Shown here piece by piece: positions 10,661-21,800 of a stretch of 64,000 bases of DNA (position 1 is its first letter; every line of letters starts with the position of its first letter). Location: positions 434,001 to 498,000 of the forward strand of contig PUFA01000181.1 of assembly GCA_003508835.1 (NCBI GenBank), read 5' to 3'. The notes under the pieces are model-generated. The model was given only the letters and a program-made list of their open reading frames with translations, was not told the origin of the DNA and ran no database searches. Source of the stretch: Eonycteris spelaea (taxonomy: Eukaryota; Chordata; Mammalia; Chiroptera; Pteropodidae). The position numbers and the translations under genes are program-made.

Positions 10661-12470
10661 CAGGCCCCTGCAATCACCACCCCTCTCACACCATTTTCCT
10701 CCCCACTTGTGGCAGGATTGTCTGGGCACTGACCAAAGGTTGAGAGTATGACCAGTGGCCCACGCACACCTCATGCCTAGGAACAATCTACTTGGTGGCT
10801 TGGCAGTAGCGGAGGTGGGAGAGGGGGAGGGAATAAGGGACTGGGCCTGTGGAGTTGAGCTATGCCCATCAAGATCTTTGACTGCTCCCTTGGCCTCCAC
10901 TTCCCACTGCTGGACTATTCAGGCTGCATCCCTTGGCCTATGTGTGAGCAGAGCTCTGAGGACCCATCTCTCTCAAGGCCATGAGACTGAAAAATACACC
11001 ACCTGGGCCAAAGAACCTCATAGCCTGAGGCCTTTACTCTTTCAGGCTCACCTTCTATTGGCCAAAGCCCCCAGGAGCCTCGAGATGGCTGAATGCACTG
11101 CCTCCCAATGAGCCGACTGAGTAGCTCAATTATTAGGACCTTGCACCTCTGCTGAAAGGGAAGAGAGCACTAGGGCCAGCCCAAGTCCAGTCCCTCTCTC
11201 CTCAGACCTCACACTACATGGCCGTTTCCTCTTCTCCCTTAAGGAGTGAAAATAAAGATTTTCCCCAGCAGACAGACCTACCTACCCTGCATATCTCTTG
11301 TTTGGGTGGCCCCATGGGCCTTGGAGAGGTTGGGGTAGGTAAGGGAAGGACACGGGTCAGGGACACACAGACCCTTGGTCACAGAGTGGACTCACACCCT
11401 CACCTGGACCTCTGACCAAACCAGCCATCCTCCTGGAGACACGCAGTCTCACCTGGGCCCTGCAGGAAGCTCTCTGGCAGAGACTGTACTGTACACTAGC
11501 AGCCTTACACATTGCTCACACCCACTCAATGCTGAGCCCTCACCCAACATTCAGGTATCCTAAAGCACAGACTGCTCAGGTGTGCTACTCCAGACACACT
11601 GAGTCCTGGTTACATTCACACTCAGACCCACATACCCACACGCAATGCTTCAAACTACATGCTAGGGGGCACACACAGGCCCTGTGCCTATGGGAGCTGT
11701 CCAACATAAAGTCGAGGCCAGACACAAAGACAGGTCCTGAACCCCGAGGAACATCTTCAGACAGCTGGGCCAGAATGCTGGCTTCTCCTCTACTCGCCAC
11801 CTAGGCCGGGTGGAATTACGGGACTCTCCCTTTCCCATCATCAAAGAAACACAGTTCTGTGTTCCGGTGGCCAGGTAAGGACCCCTGCACAGGCAGCCAA
11901 GGGTGGGGCGAGGAAACCTGGCTAAGTTCGACAGGAGCCAGAGGCTCACAGAGGGGCTTCTGTGTCTCTGAGGATGCAAAGTGAAGAAAAGTGCCATCTA
12001 GGAGCTCATTCTGGCCCTGGCCCTGAGGCCCTAACCTCCAATGTGGCTTGGAAGAATTTAGTAAATTCTCTCCACTCCACATCAGACACTACAAACCATA
12101 CTTTGAGAGGTGGCGGATGCCAACTTTAAGCAATGTCCTGGCTGCCCCACCAGCCAACCAGCTGCAGTGGAAGGACTTAAGCATAGGTAGCTTTGGTGAG
12201 TGCCTGTTTGGGGGGGCGGGGCGGTGACAGCAGATTCCATGGAGACACCAAAACTGTTCTTCCCCAAAGCACAGAACCTCCATCCTCTCCTTGGTACTCT
12301 CCAGCTGCCTCCTGCATGGCCAAGCTCCCCTCGACTGGGACAGATGAAGTTGGAGATCGGACTGCAAACAGGGACCGGGATGTAGGTCTTCCTGCGATGA
12401 ATCTGTGGCCGTAGCGTGGGAGGGAGACAAGCAGGACCGCTGGCCTGGAGGAAGAGCTCTGGGCGTGTGC

Positions 12471-12471
<1 letters not shown>

Positions 12472-12520
<49 letters not shown>

Positions 12521-12578
12521 CGCGCGTGTGTGTGTGTGCGCGTGTGTGTGTGTGTGCGCGCGTGCGCGCGCGCGTGCA
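12472..12578. repeat. (TG)n/(CG)n alternating purine-pyrimidine tract, Z-DNA-prone
   Basis: About 107 bp of unbroken purine/pyrimidine alternation. It starts as TG repeats and changes into alternating blocks of CG and TG. Such CG-containing alternation is the classic Z-DNA-forming type. It lies in SEZ6 intron 1 about 0.7 kb downstream of exon 1 and next to the CpG island. Long reading frames across it on both strands are artefacts of the repeat. Confidence 0.95.
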
Positions 12579-13282
12579 AAGAAAGGACTTAAGGGAGGGC
12601 AAAGTATTTATCCCAGGACTCAGCTACTGCAGCTCAGGGCAGAGGGAGAAACCCAATATGGGGCTCCAGGCCCTCCGACTTTTCCCCTGGAATTGTGCTC
12701 TAGGTTCCGTCTCCCGCGTGGCAGCGCTAAGATAGAGAAAGGTGAGCGACGTCCCAACTCCGAGGCCAGCCGTCATCCGGCCACGTCTCTCCGCAGTGAG
12801 GACGAGAGGCCCCGGAACGGCGGCAAAGTCGAGCGAAGTTTGGCGGGCGGCAGGGAAGGCGGGACCGCTGGCAGCCAGCAGGATCTTCCAGAATCGCCGC
12901 CCTGTGGCCTCCCCCCAAGCACGCGCCCCAGCGCTCTTAAGGCGCCTGGAGTGTGGCGAGGTAGCGCGCGGGTGAGCGCGAGAGTGCGTGCGGGGAGGGG
13001 GTGGCATGATGAATTGCAGCAGAGAAATCCCATTAGATCCGGGGAGATGATTAAAGGCGAGGTCTTGGCCAGGCGCGAATGGCGGGAGCCACGGCAGCTT
13101 CCCGCCCGCGGAGCCCGCGCCCCGCCCGGCTCGGCCGGCGCGGGGGCAGCGCAGCCGGCGGAACGCGGTGCCTGAGCTGGGCAGCCAGATTCACGGAGCC
13201 GTGCCCAGGGACAATCCTCCCTTCCCACCCCCGAGACCCCGCCCTCGTCCCCGTTCTGCCGCCGGACGCCGGGGTCCCTTAC

Positions 13283-13337
13283 CGTGAGCCAGGAGCGCCA
13301 GCAGCGAGGGAAGGAGCAGCAGTACTGCCGGACGCAT
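13283..13337 (-). CDS. SEZ6: SEZ6 exon 1, signal peptide (partial CDS)
   Basis: Read on the minus strand from the ATG at 13,337, this exon encodes MRPAVLLLLPSLLALLAH plus the first base of a Gly codon. It then meets a strong donor, G|GTAAGG, at 13,282. The peptide is a textbook signal sequence and nearly identical to the start of mammalian seizure protein 6 as I recall it (human begins MRPVALLLLP and continues LLALLAHG). SEZ6 is a type I membrane protein of neurons with CUB and Sushi domains, involved in dendrite and synapse development and a BACE1 substrate. Only this first coding exon is inside the window; the phase-1 junction leads to exon 2 off the left edge. The divergent arrangement with PIPOX matches known mammalian gene order. 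Confidence 0.9.
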
Positions 13338-13479
13338 GGTGTTGGTTGCAGCCGCGCCCCGGGTAGGGGCCGCGGCGGGAGGGCGCGGGGCTCGGCGGGG
13401 CGTGGGCGCCGGGGACCAAGCAAGGTCCGGTCCGGGAAAGGGAGTGGGGCCGCCGCCGCCGTCACCAGCTCCAGACAGA

Positions 13480-13500
13480 ATCAGCACCACGGCCAGCGCC
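13480..13500 (+). promoter_or_regulatory. SEZ6: RE1/NRSE (REST/NRSF) site at SEZ6 5-prime end
   Basis: The 21 bases match the canonical NRSE at 19 positions. Both halves are intact: TCAGCACCAC (13,481-13,490) and GG.CAGCGCC (13,491-13,500). The differences are at the first base and at position 14 (C for A). It lies 143 bp upstream of the SEZ6 start codon in the CpG island, probably in the 5-prime UTR or core promoter. REST silences neuronal genes outside the nervous system, and this fits the brain-restricted expression known for SEZ6. Confidence 0.75.
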
Positions 13501-13889
13501 TGGCGTCGGTGCCGGGGATCGCCGCGCCGGGCTGGGGGCGGGGGCGCGGGAGGAGCTGCTTACCGTAAAGTCTCATGCAAAGGCGCAGAAGAGCCAGCGG
13601 CGGGAGGACAGGCTCCCGCTCTGCCGCCAGCTCAGGGGAAGCGCTGCCCTGCTAATGTGGGCACACGGCCCCCTTCCTTCTACCCTGCCCACACCCAGCC
13701 GAGTCTGTCACCCACATTCCCATTCGCAGCCTACCAAGAGGGTGGGCTTCTAACCTGATTCTCTGTGAAAGAGTAACCTTCTCCCCACCCTATCCTGGTA
13801 CCTGAGGGCCCCAAGGGTGACCTGGGAAGACGTCTGTGAGTGAGGCAGTTGGCGAGGCCCGCGTGCCCTTGTGGCAGCTCCATCCTGGA

Positions 13890-14045
13890 CCGATAATGAA
13901 GATGGCTTTTGAGCGTACAAAGGACAGTAAATTATTACTTTGCGCTCAATAAATGCCAGGGCTTCAGGCAGCTGCATCAGCAGCAAACTGTGCTCACAGA
14001 AAGCTTAATTATCCTGATATTATAGTTAAAAGCCACTGGTACTTG
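13890..14045. promoter_or_regulatory. Candidate SEZ6-proximal enhancer block
   Basis: About 0.4 kb upstream of the SEZ6 CpG island is a unique AT-richer block with dense homeodomain and POU-like cores ('gataatgaag', 'gtaaattattac', 'gcttaattatcctgatatta'). It differs clearly from its GC-rich flanks and from any repeat. Its position suggests a SEZ6 distal promoter or enhancer, by inference. Confidence 0.35.
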
Positions 14046-15819
14046 TGTCCTGGAGGACATTCTTTACTTGGCAGAAGGCAACCTGGGCCAAGCTGTGGGC
14101 AGCTGAAGGTAGTATCCTGGGGCCCCGGGCAGCCTGGATCTCCAGAACCTTGTCTTGCTTCCCCTACAGGACTGGAGAAGCCGCAGTGCCAGCCAGTGAG
14201 AGCAGACCTTTCATGCCTATCCTTCAGGTTCCTGAAACTGGTGGAGAAGAAATGAGACAGGCATGGGGAGGTCAGGCACTTCCCTATTTTAGATAGAGAC
14301 TCCAGGAGAGTAGCTAGGGAGGCTGTACCATTCAAGGGCATGGAAAAATAAGACTCCAGGGCTCTGTTTGGGCTGCGGATCACCAGTGACTTTCAGGACA
14401 GCAAAGAGGGCAGTCACAGCTGCGCCATCCCAGAGGCTTATGTTTAGACCCAGGGGTTTTCGTCTCCACTGATGGGCTCACTTGAAGAGCCACAATGGAC
14501 ATGATGCAACATGACCCTGTGAGTGATATTACTATTCCCTCTAGAAGAGGAGGGCTGAACACACTGTGGCCCCTAGGGATAAGGCCAGCTTTCTGTTTAC
14601 TTCTTTTCACATGCACTTGGCTCCTTCCCAAAGTTTCCAAACCCTAATCACTGTCTAATGCCCTTCCTGATCTCAGCCTGGAAGCAGGTGGCAAGATTTC
14701 TGCTCTTAAGTCTCATTCCTCAGAGAGTCTTCTGGTCCTTACCACCTCTGTGGTTTTCCAGTTTTGCTTATTGGATTCTCTCTAGATCCTCTTCCTGCAC
14801 CTCGACCGCTGTAAAAAATACCAGGCAGCAGGCAGGTGGCGTGGAATTATCTGAGAGAGTCACTGGGAGAGGATTTCTTCACAGTCATTTCAAGAAGCTG
14901 AGAAAAAAGAGGGCAGTAGCAGAAGGATGGTAAAGGGGTGGGGGGAGTTGACAAAAGGATCAGTAGTGGGGAGAGGAAGCCAGGAAAGAAGGAGCAGAAG
15001 GGGAGGGAGAAAGAGAGTTGCTAACAGAGAAGGGAGGTGGAAGGTTCTGTGGCTGAGGGGAGTTTGGAGGAAATACTGGCAAATGACATGAGAGTCTTCC
15101 TTTCTTCCTTGAAGGTATTTCTGAGCTCCTCCTTGATTCCTGGGCCCCTCTGGACTAAGCAGCTTGGGCAGAGGAAGGTGAGTCATGACCCAGGGATTAA
15201 CCTTGTATGCCATGATGATTCATGGGGATTTGGAAGCTGGTAACAGGCTGTCTCCTGGCAGTTGGGCTCCTTGATAGGCGGGGCACTCACAAGGAGGGTA
15301 AGAGGAGCCACCCAGGAACCTGCTACACTACTCTCCCTATTGCCCTGACAAATTTAGGCATTTAGGAGGGGGTCCAATGGAGATTACAAGTCTCAGAATG
15401 CAGGACACTGCCCTGAGCTCAGAGGGCGGATTTGTACTGCATGATGGAAAGAATAATGCAGCTGGGCTGTCCCTCCTTCCTAAAGATACTCAATGTGATC
15501 TCCTTGCCATGGGTCCCAGTTAGGTTGAGACAGAGCCTAGGCCAAACTGGGAAGCAATAGAGGTTCTGTCAAGCACCCTGTCTCATGTCCCCAAAGGGTC
15601 CATTCTGTCTAGACCCTAGCACACCCACAAACTGAGGACAGTAACATGTCCTAGGGGACATTCAGCAGTATGCTGCAGGCTTATTGTGTACTCAAGTCAT
15701 ATACACATTTGAAAGTGACATCCTGGGGAAACTTGCAAAGCTTCCTTCACTGGTCTTATTTTTCCTGTTCTTTTTGTGTCTCCACCTGGCTCTTTGCCAC
15801 TAGAGGACCCCGGGTTTTC

Positions 15820-15975
15820 CTTGTCTATGTAATTGTTTGCTTAATTTTCTGTCTTCTCAACTAATTGTCAGATCTGTAAATGCACAGAGCATGTCTGTCT
15901 CCTCCAACCCAAGCCTAGCCCACTGCCTGGCCCATAGGAGATGCTTAATAAATACTTGTGAATAAATGATGGCCT
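15820..15975 (+). repeat. L2 LINE 3-prime end
   Basis: A typical L2 3-prime terminus with 'gcccactgcctggcccata', 'atgcttaataaatacttgtg' and a short AATAAATGA tail. Confidence 0.7.
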
Positions 15976-15984
15976 GGGTGGGGA

Positions 15985-16360
15985 GAGAGTCTAAAGCCCA
16001 AGGCAGGTCATTGGTGTCAAATGAGTGTTGTGAGATAATGGAGAAGGTGAGGAAAGGTCATTGAAAGCTTTACATGGCAGGCAGGTGGACTGAAATTAAG
16101 TCTTAAACATATTTTAGATTTCAGTCAGTGGAGAGGAAGAGGGAAGACACTGAAAGTTGAGGGAGTGGCTTATGCAAAGGCAAAACGGTGAAAAATGTAA
16201 GGTAGTCCTGGGGTCAGTGAGAAGAACGGTTTTAGTGGAACAGGGAACTCCTGTAGGGATGAAGGAGGAAGAATCGAAGTAAGCTGGTGTCAGGTTTTAT
16301 GGTCATCTGAGCTGCAGGTCATCTTGGTGACTACAGTGAAGGGATTAGCCCATCACAAAG
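15985..16360 (-). repeat. L2-like LINE fragment
   Basis: The sequence reads as the internal part of a decayed LINE 3-prime region. It includes 'aggtcattgaaagctttac', 'ggcttatgcaaaggc' and 'tcatcttggtgactac'. Its phrasing resembles minus-orientation L2 copies. Family assignment needs a repeat library. Confidence 0.4.
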
Positions 16361-17601
16361 ATGTTTGCACCAACGCAAGGGAGTCTGGAATTATTAAGGT
16401 GGGTTTTCAAATACCATGGCAAGTGTTAAAAACTGAGGGATTCACTGTTGACTCATAAGGTTGTGAGGGGGCATCTGAGTTACAATGGTTGTGTTAAGAC
16501 TGAGAGCCAGAAAGAGGGAAGAATGGGCTCTCCAATTCCAAGGACCCTCACAGCCTCTGCCCAGACAGCACCCAGATATCCAGCCCACACTCTTGGAGAA
16601 GCCAGCCTCACTTTCACAGTTCCAAACAGTCTATCAATTTGTAGGATCACAGGCACATTGGTAACTTATTTAAAAGTCTCTTCCTAGATGACACTTACTT
16701 TCTGAGTGAAAGGAGAAAAAAATTAGTCTTCTCTAAGATTTCAAAGCAGAGCTACATCTTCTGTGGAGTCAGGAGGACTTGGGGGTTTCAGAGAAGCAGA
16801 GGCAGGGGCTGCCACCTCACTCAAGAGACCCCCAGGGTCACAGAGCTGCTTGCTCATGTTGACCCACTCCTCAGATGGGCTCCCAGTGTGGGATGCCACG
16901 GCTCCTGGAGTACCCAAAGTCAAGCATTTGCATTTAGACGTAGGAGGCGGGCCTACCCTGGTAAAAGAAATGTGGGGCCCTGGCTCCCGAGCATTTGCTC
17001 TGCTCCAGCAGCAGGGCTAGATCAGCAGTATCAGAGCCCAGGGTGGATGGAGACAGCAGTAGAAACTGGTTTGATGTAAGCTGCTTTCCATCTCCAAACC
17101 AAGGCCTCTAGTTTGCCCACCACCCCCAGCCAAGGCCTTTGATCCTCTGCAGCTCCATAAATGTTTAATGCCACCAGCTGGGCAGGAATGAGGCAGGTGG
17201 TGGAACAGAAAGACTGAGAATAGGACTTAAGATCCATGAGGTTGGTTAGATTGTGTTCATGTAGGAGCCCTGGGATGGTGGGAGGAAGCCTTCTTCCTCC
17301 ATGTGACAGGAGAGGTCCCGGGGTTCAAGTTTGTGGTACTAATAAAGGAAACTCTTTAAAACCCCACCAAGAGGCTGAGAATAAAACAAATAATCAATTG
17401 TAGAAGCCCAATCCCTGGTTTGATTGAAGGAGAAAGATGAAAGTTAAATGACAATCAAACGCAAATACAGCTCAACAAACACCACAGCAATTAGTAGGCA
17501 CAGGAACCACATGGTGTTTGCAGGCAGCAGGAGTTGGCAGTTTGGAAGCCTGGGTCTGTGCAGAGGTGACGGGAGTGGGGCCATTTTAATGGACAGTTAA
17601 A

Positions 17602-17640
17602 TAGATGCAAAAAAAAAAAAAAAAAAAAACCCTGCATCTA
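17602..17640. repeat. Poly(A) run flanked by an 8-bp inverted repeat
   Basis: TAGATGCA at 17,602-17,609 and TGCATCTA at 17,633-17,640 are perfect inverted copies. They enclose an A-run of about 20 and CCC. On one strand this could form a short hairpin with an A-rich loop. No retroposon body is obvious to the left. Confidence 0.8.
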
Positions 17641-17929
17641 CTTTGCATACACTGCTAATGCTTGGGGAACTGGAATACTGACATCCAGAGAGAGGTCATG
17701 CCATCTTCTGTGGCTGCCTCTGCGTCATCTCAGAATTGAAGTGGACCTGAATGCCTGGGAGGTGGGCTCTTGGATCAGAGGACCTTGAGAGGGTCATGCC
17801 AGTCTCATTGGATTCTTCATACCGGCTGGTGCCAAAGGGATGAGGGTTGAAGTTGAAGGGAGTCTGTGAGGTCCTCTGGGAAAGAGCTCAAGGTGCTGGC
17901 CTTCCAACAGCCCAAAGGCCCAGTGAGAG

Positions 17930-18000
17930 CAGCCTTATTCTCTAGATTTGCATAATGCTTTGCATCTCATTTGAATGCTATTAATTTAGTGTCAGGCTAG
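17930..18000. promoter_or_regulatory. Candidate element with octamer-like motifs
   Basis: ATTTGCATAATGC is followed within 10 bp by CTTTGCATCTC and ATTTGAATGC, then TATTAATTTAG. This gives paired POU/octamer-like sites next to a homeodomain core in unique sequence. Functional status is unknown. Confidence 0.3.
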
Positions 18001-19689
18001 GTTGGCACAGTGTAGAAAAGAGAACAGCTGGGTTTCTCCCTCCCATCTGTACCCCAAGGCTCACCCTGAGCATAGACCTCCCTAACTTGGGGGCAGGAGG
18101 CCTCCACTTCTATCACCCCCTCAGTGTTCTCTGGCACTTGGAGAGTCTCTTGGTGAAGACAGCTCCTAAAAGCCAGGGCTGCCTGGGCAGTGGGGCCACC
18201 TGCAGAGTTATACAAAAGGAAAAAGAAGAGTCCCCCATCGTTGATGCCTCTCACCAGACCCAGAAAACCATGGGGAGATGCTGGCAGCCGTCTCCCCAAG
18301 CACTTGGGTGGCTTGGTTTGGAAAGGGTCCAAAGATAATAACCTAGAGAGTAAGGGAACCAAGACAGGTGGAAATCCCAGAGAAATATAGAGGGCTCTTG
18401 AAATAAAATTCACTGAACTCAATATTTCCAGGGCTTGAACTTACATAAAATATATCTGTCTAGAGGCACTGAGTTTATGGTGGTATGGCTCTGGGGCTGG
18501 GCACCTGGTAGGATGATGGCCATGTGATGAAGAAGTGGGCCACCAGATGGGGTGAACTCCGATAAAAGGGAGAAGAGGCCCGGGTGTGCCCTATGGGCTG
18601 CCCCTGGCAGGTGGGCCTTAGGGGGCTACAGTGAGCTGGGAGTGGGGATGGGAGGAACAAAGCATGCCAGGCTGGCTCTAAAGCATCTTAGTTCTTTCAT
18701 GTGTGGACCCAGTTAGGATGCCCCACTGGCTTCTTGCTTGGGTGGCCTGACCTGGAATCTTGGCCTATAGATCGAGAATATTTATGCATAGGACAAGCAA
18801 GGAAGAGGTACCAATAACCAAAACTGATCTCCTTTAGTCATGAAGTGTTCCTCTGCCCAACAGAATTCCAGGGCCAGCTTTACCCACCTTTGGGCAGGGT
18901 GGAGGAGACATGAACAAATATCCCAGCCAGGTTAACCTCACGCCTCTGTCCCTGACAGTACTCACCCTAACTAAGTCAAGCTGTAGCTGGGACAAAAGAA
19001 GGCTCCTCCTCCTTTTTTTAATTCCTGCGACAAGATTAGGTGGTTGCTTTGAATAATGTGAGAGGATAATTGAGTTTTCCCCTTTGAACAAACCCAGGCA
19101 TGAATCTTTGGAATTATATAAAGGATGGGCCCATAGCTGGTTGATATTTTACAGAGAGGCTTTATGTATTTCCTCTTTAAAAATATTATCACATACGTTT
19201 AAAGCAGATTCATAAAAATTTAGTATGTTCTTCATTTTTTAGAAAATGCTGCTGCTCCTGACCTCTGAAAATAAGAATATGGCAAGTAGAGTGCATAGCC
19301 TGGCACATGTTAAGTGCACAGAAGACAGTGGCAATTGTGCTTAGTCTTGAGTAGGGCTGTTTTTACACATGCTGTAGAGTTTCTTCACTGTCAGCTTTAA
19401 GGAACTGCGTGTTAAGCTGTGGGATGTCCCAGAACTGGAGAGTAAGTGAGCCTCAAGACAGAGGCATGGGATGGCAGCCCCTCAGGATAGGTCACTACTC
19501 CCTCTCTTGGTTCCCTCGGTGTGGATACCAGTAGCGCTGTTCAGTTTGTGCCAGTCACAGGGGCTGAGTCCCAGCTGGGCTGGTGCTCCTAGAAGTCAGG
19601 GCCGGGCAGTGTCTCACTCATCTGTGAAGCCACTGCTAATGCCTGACACAGGCAGAGGCTGAGTAGCAGTTAAAGTGAAACAAATTAGA

Positions 19690-19945
19690 TGATGTCTTAA
19701 TAATCATATACTGGCTAGCATATATTCTGTGCATACCCATGCCAGGCTCTGTTCTAAGCACTTTGCATGTCGTTGATCCACACAACAACCTGTGAGGTAT
19801 ATATTATAATCCATTTTAAAATTGAGGGAACAGAGAGGCTAAGTAACTTGCCCAAGGTCACACAGATAGTAAGCAATGATGGGGCTGGAATTTGAATCTA
19901 GGCTACCTGGCTCTATGACTTGCACTCTTAACTCTCACATTACCC
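19690..19945 (-). repeat. MIR SINE, nearly full length
   Basis: A well-preserved reverse-complement MIR. Landmarks in order are 'ccaggctctgttctaagca', 'cacaacaacctgtgaggta', 'cttgcccaaggtcacacag' and 'ggaatttgaatctaggc'. Confidence 0.85.
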
Positions 19946-20159
19946 CCGGCCTCATGGGCCCTGTCCATCTATTTTGCCACATCGCCATCACAAATTTCCC
20001 CTTTCAGCTCTCCCCTCTACCCCTCTCTTCTTCCAGCTGAGCCTGGGCCCAGTGCAGCCCAAAGAATGCAAATTGTCCCCCACCAGCCTCAGCCATCTGC
20101 CTCCTTCTCTGCCGAAATAAAGCTGCTGCTGCCGCTGCCACCACCACAGCCAAAGCCAC

Positions 20160-20380
20160 CACTGGATCCTTTGCTTATTTCAAGTCCTCCTAAAGCTTGT
20201 TGAGTTCTTAACTTATTAAAGATAAGCACATGGAAATAGGGAGCAAATCTCTTTATTTATGACATAATCTCCAGCCCAGAAAAGTGGCAGGAACAGTGTT
20301 GCCTATATTAGGGAACCAATAGGAAAAAAAATCAATTAGATCCGCCAGAGCGTTTCGCTATTAGCTTTCTTCTGATGTTT
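20160..20380. promoter_or_regulatory. Candidate conserved non-coding block
   Basis: Unique AT-rich sequence with 'cttaacttattaaagataag', 'ttatttatgacataatctcc' and 'aaaaaaaatcaattagatcc', ending in CpG-bearing 'cagagcgtttcgctattagc'. No repeat match is recognised. Enhancer-like composition is the only evidence. Confidence 0.3.
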
Positions 20381-20939
20381 CTCTTAAGGCTGGCTGCAGG
20401 GTCTCGCCAGCTGCGGAGCTGGAGGAGAAAGGAGAGCTGTGTAGGAACAGAGGGAGGAATGTTGCAAGGAAGGCAGCAGACCAGGCTCCCAGACACTAAA
20501 GTCTCTCCACCTATGGTTTCCTTTACTGCTTTCCAAACCTCAGGAAGTCCTTATGTTGGTTTAACTTCCATGTTTTTGCTGCAATTTCATCTGCTGTCTT
20601 TAGGGGCATTGGGAGTCAGCTTGTTATTGTTTGCTTCTTGCAGACCTGAACCCCAAGTCTGATCACGTTTCTGCTAGATCCTTTGAGGGCAGGATCTTCT
20701 TCTTCCTGGAAGAATGTTATTCTGAAGGGGCTCTTGCTGGCCGATTTTCAGTACAGTTGTCTTCTGCTGGGTAATACTGCCTTTGACCTGCACCTCATAG
20801 TCACCCTATGAAGTCCCCACATTCATCTGCCTGCCTCCAGGAGCAATTTCCAAGCCATGTCCGAGAGATAGGGCTCTCCCTTATTCCTGAGAGTCTCCAG
20901 CAAGGGGGATGCCCCAGCTCTCACAGGAACCCAGATTTT

Positions 20940-21040
20940 ATCTCCTCAATGACAAGGGATCATGGCTCATTCACTAGTTTTTCCTCAGGGCCAGGCATGT
21001 AGCAGGCATTCAATAAATATTCATTGAATCAATAATTGTT
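20940..21040 (+). repeat. L2 LINE 3-prime tip
   Basis: 'cagggccaggcatgtagcag' followed by 'gcattcaataaatattcatt' is the typical L2 3-prime end. Confidence 0.65.
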
Positions 21041-21539
21041 ATAATAATAGCTCCATTGATTGCTCACTTGGTGCTGGGCTGAGAAGGGCAGGTGCTTTAT
21101 TACCCAAAGTAGGACCCCTCTGCTTCTCCCTGAACCAGAAAACAGCCTGGAAGAGGCCTCTAGTTTTTTTGTTTGTTTGCTTGTTTTGTCTTATTTTTTT
21201 GGCCAGGAGCATAGCAACAGCTCTAAAAACTATTATAATCCTCACTTTACAGAGGAGGAAACAGACTCAGAGAGAAATAACTTGTCCTGTCTAATATGTA
21301 AATGAGATGTTCTATCCATCCACTTTCAATTGTTAGGAAGTCCTTCTTGAGGTCTAACCTAAACCTTTCCTGTTTCAGCAGCACCCATTCCTTCTCTGTC
21401 CCATGGAAGCAGAAAACAGCATCACTACCCATGCAAACTTCCCTAAGTTTAGGAGTGTCCACAAGCTCTTTGTACTGGTTGACCCAACATGAATATTAAA
21501 CACCAAACTTCACAGAGGCCAGCCCTGCAGGTCAGGCAA

Positions 21540-21800
21540 TGGACCAACCCTCCTCATGCCTGTTCATTATTATAATTAATATCGAGCCGGGGCTGGTGGC
21601 GACCTCGCCCTCACCAGGTATTTGGGCTATTTTAGAAGCTTATTCAGATCAATGACAGACAGCTCCAAATAGATAAACTCCCTGCCATCCAGACGAATCA
21701 ATTGCAACACTGCCGTCACAACAAGCCCAAGAAATCAATCTGATTTCAGGCGACATGGTAACTCAGCACTGGGCAAGCTGGTTTTAATTTCCACGTGGCT
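21540..21800. promoter_or_regulatory. Strong candidate conserved enhancer block
   Basis: Repeat-free DNA combines AT-rich homeodomain cores ('attataattaatatcg') with CpG-containing unique sequence ('gagccggggctggtggcgac'). Further sites follow: 'agatcaatgacag', 'gacgaatcaattgcaac' and 'gaaatcaatctgatttcagg'. It ends at an E-box, CACGTG, in 'ttccacgtggctg'. Retained CpGs and dense TGACAG/ATCAAT (TALE, homeodomain) words are typical of deeply conserved developmental enhancers. Conservation itself was not tested. Confidence 0.4.

Larger units (their letters stand above)
1..13282 (-). other. SEZ6: SEZ6 intron 1, proximal part
   Basis: This stretch follows the exon 1 splice donor (GTAAGG read on the minus strand from 13,282) and runs off the left edge. 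SEZ6 exon 2 is large in mammals, encoding a Pro/Thr-rich region of about 200 residues. No minus-strand reading frame here resembles it or the CUB/Sushi exons, so the intron continues beyond the window. It holds MIR and L2 fossils, one hAT-type fossil, short microsatellites and several unique AT-rich blocks, listed separately. I recognise nothing in roughly 1,650-3,350, 3,650-5,550, 5,760-6,640, 8,790-9,450 and 10,700-12,450 beyond ordinary intronic sequence. The intron assignment is inferred from exon 1 and the absence of later exons. Confidence 0.75.
12740..13570 (-). promoter_or_regulatory. SEZ6: CpG island and promoter region of SEZ6
   Basis: GC content and CpG density rise sharply here and fall again after about 13,570. 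The island brackets the exon 1 coding sequence and donor, so transcription of SEZ6 probably starts within it, upstream of 13,337 on the minus strand. No TATA box is evident, as is usual for CpG-island promoters. A short AT-richer patch at 13,010-13,075 ('cccattagatccgg', 'agatgattaaagg') and the RE1 site are embedded in it. The exact start site cannot be placed from sequence. Confidence 0.8.

Noticed and set aside
12405..13175. A 256-codon open frame on the plus strand, and overlapping minus-strand frames rich in His/Thr/Ala/Arg.
   Set aside because: They are translations of the TG/CG repeat and the GC-rich SEZ6 CpG island. Repeats and lack of stops in GC-rich DNA explain their length.
12773..13465. 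A 230-codon minus-strand frame overlapping SEZ6 exon 1.
   Set aside because: It begins at GTG rather than ATG and is out of frame with the SEZ6 signal peptide. It is an open frame in CpG-rich DNA.
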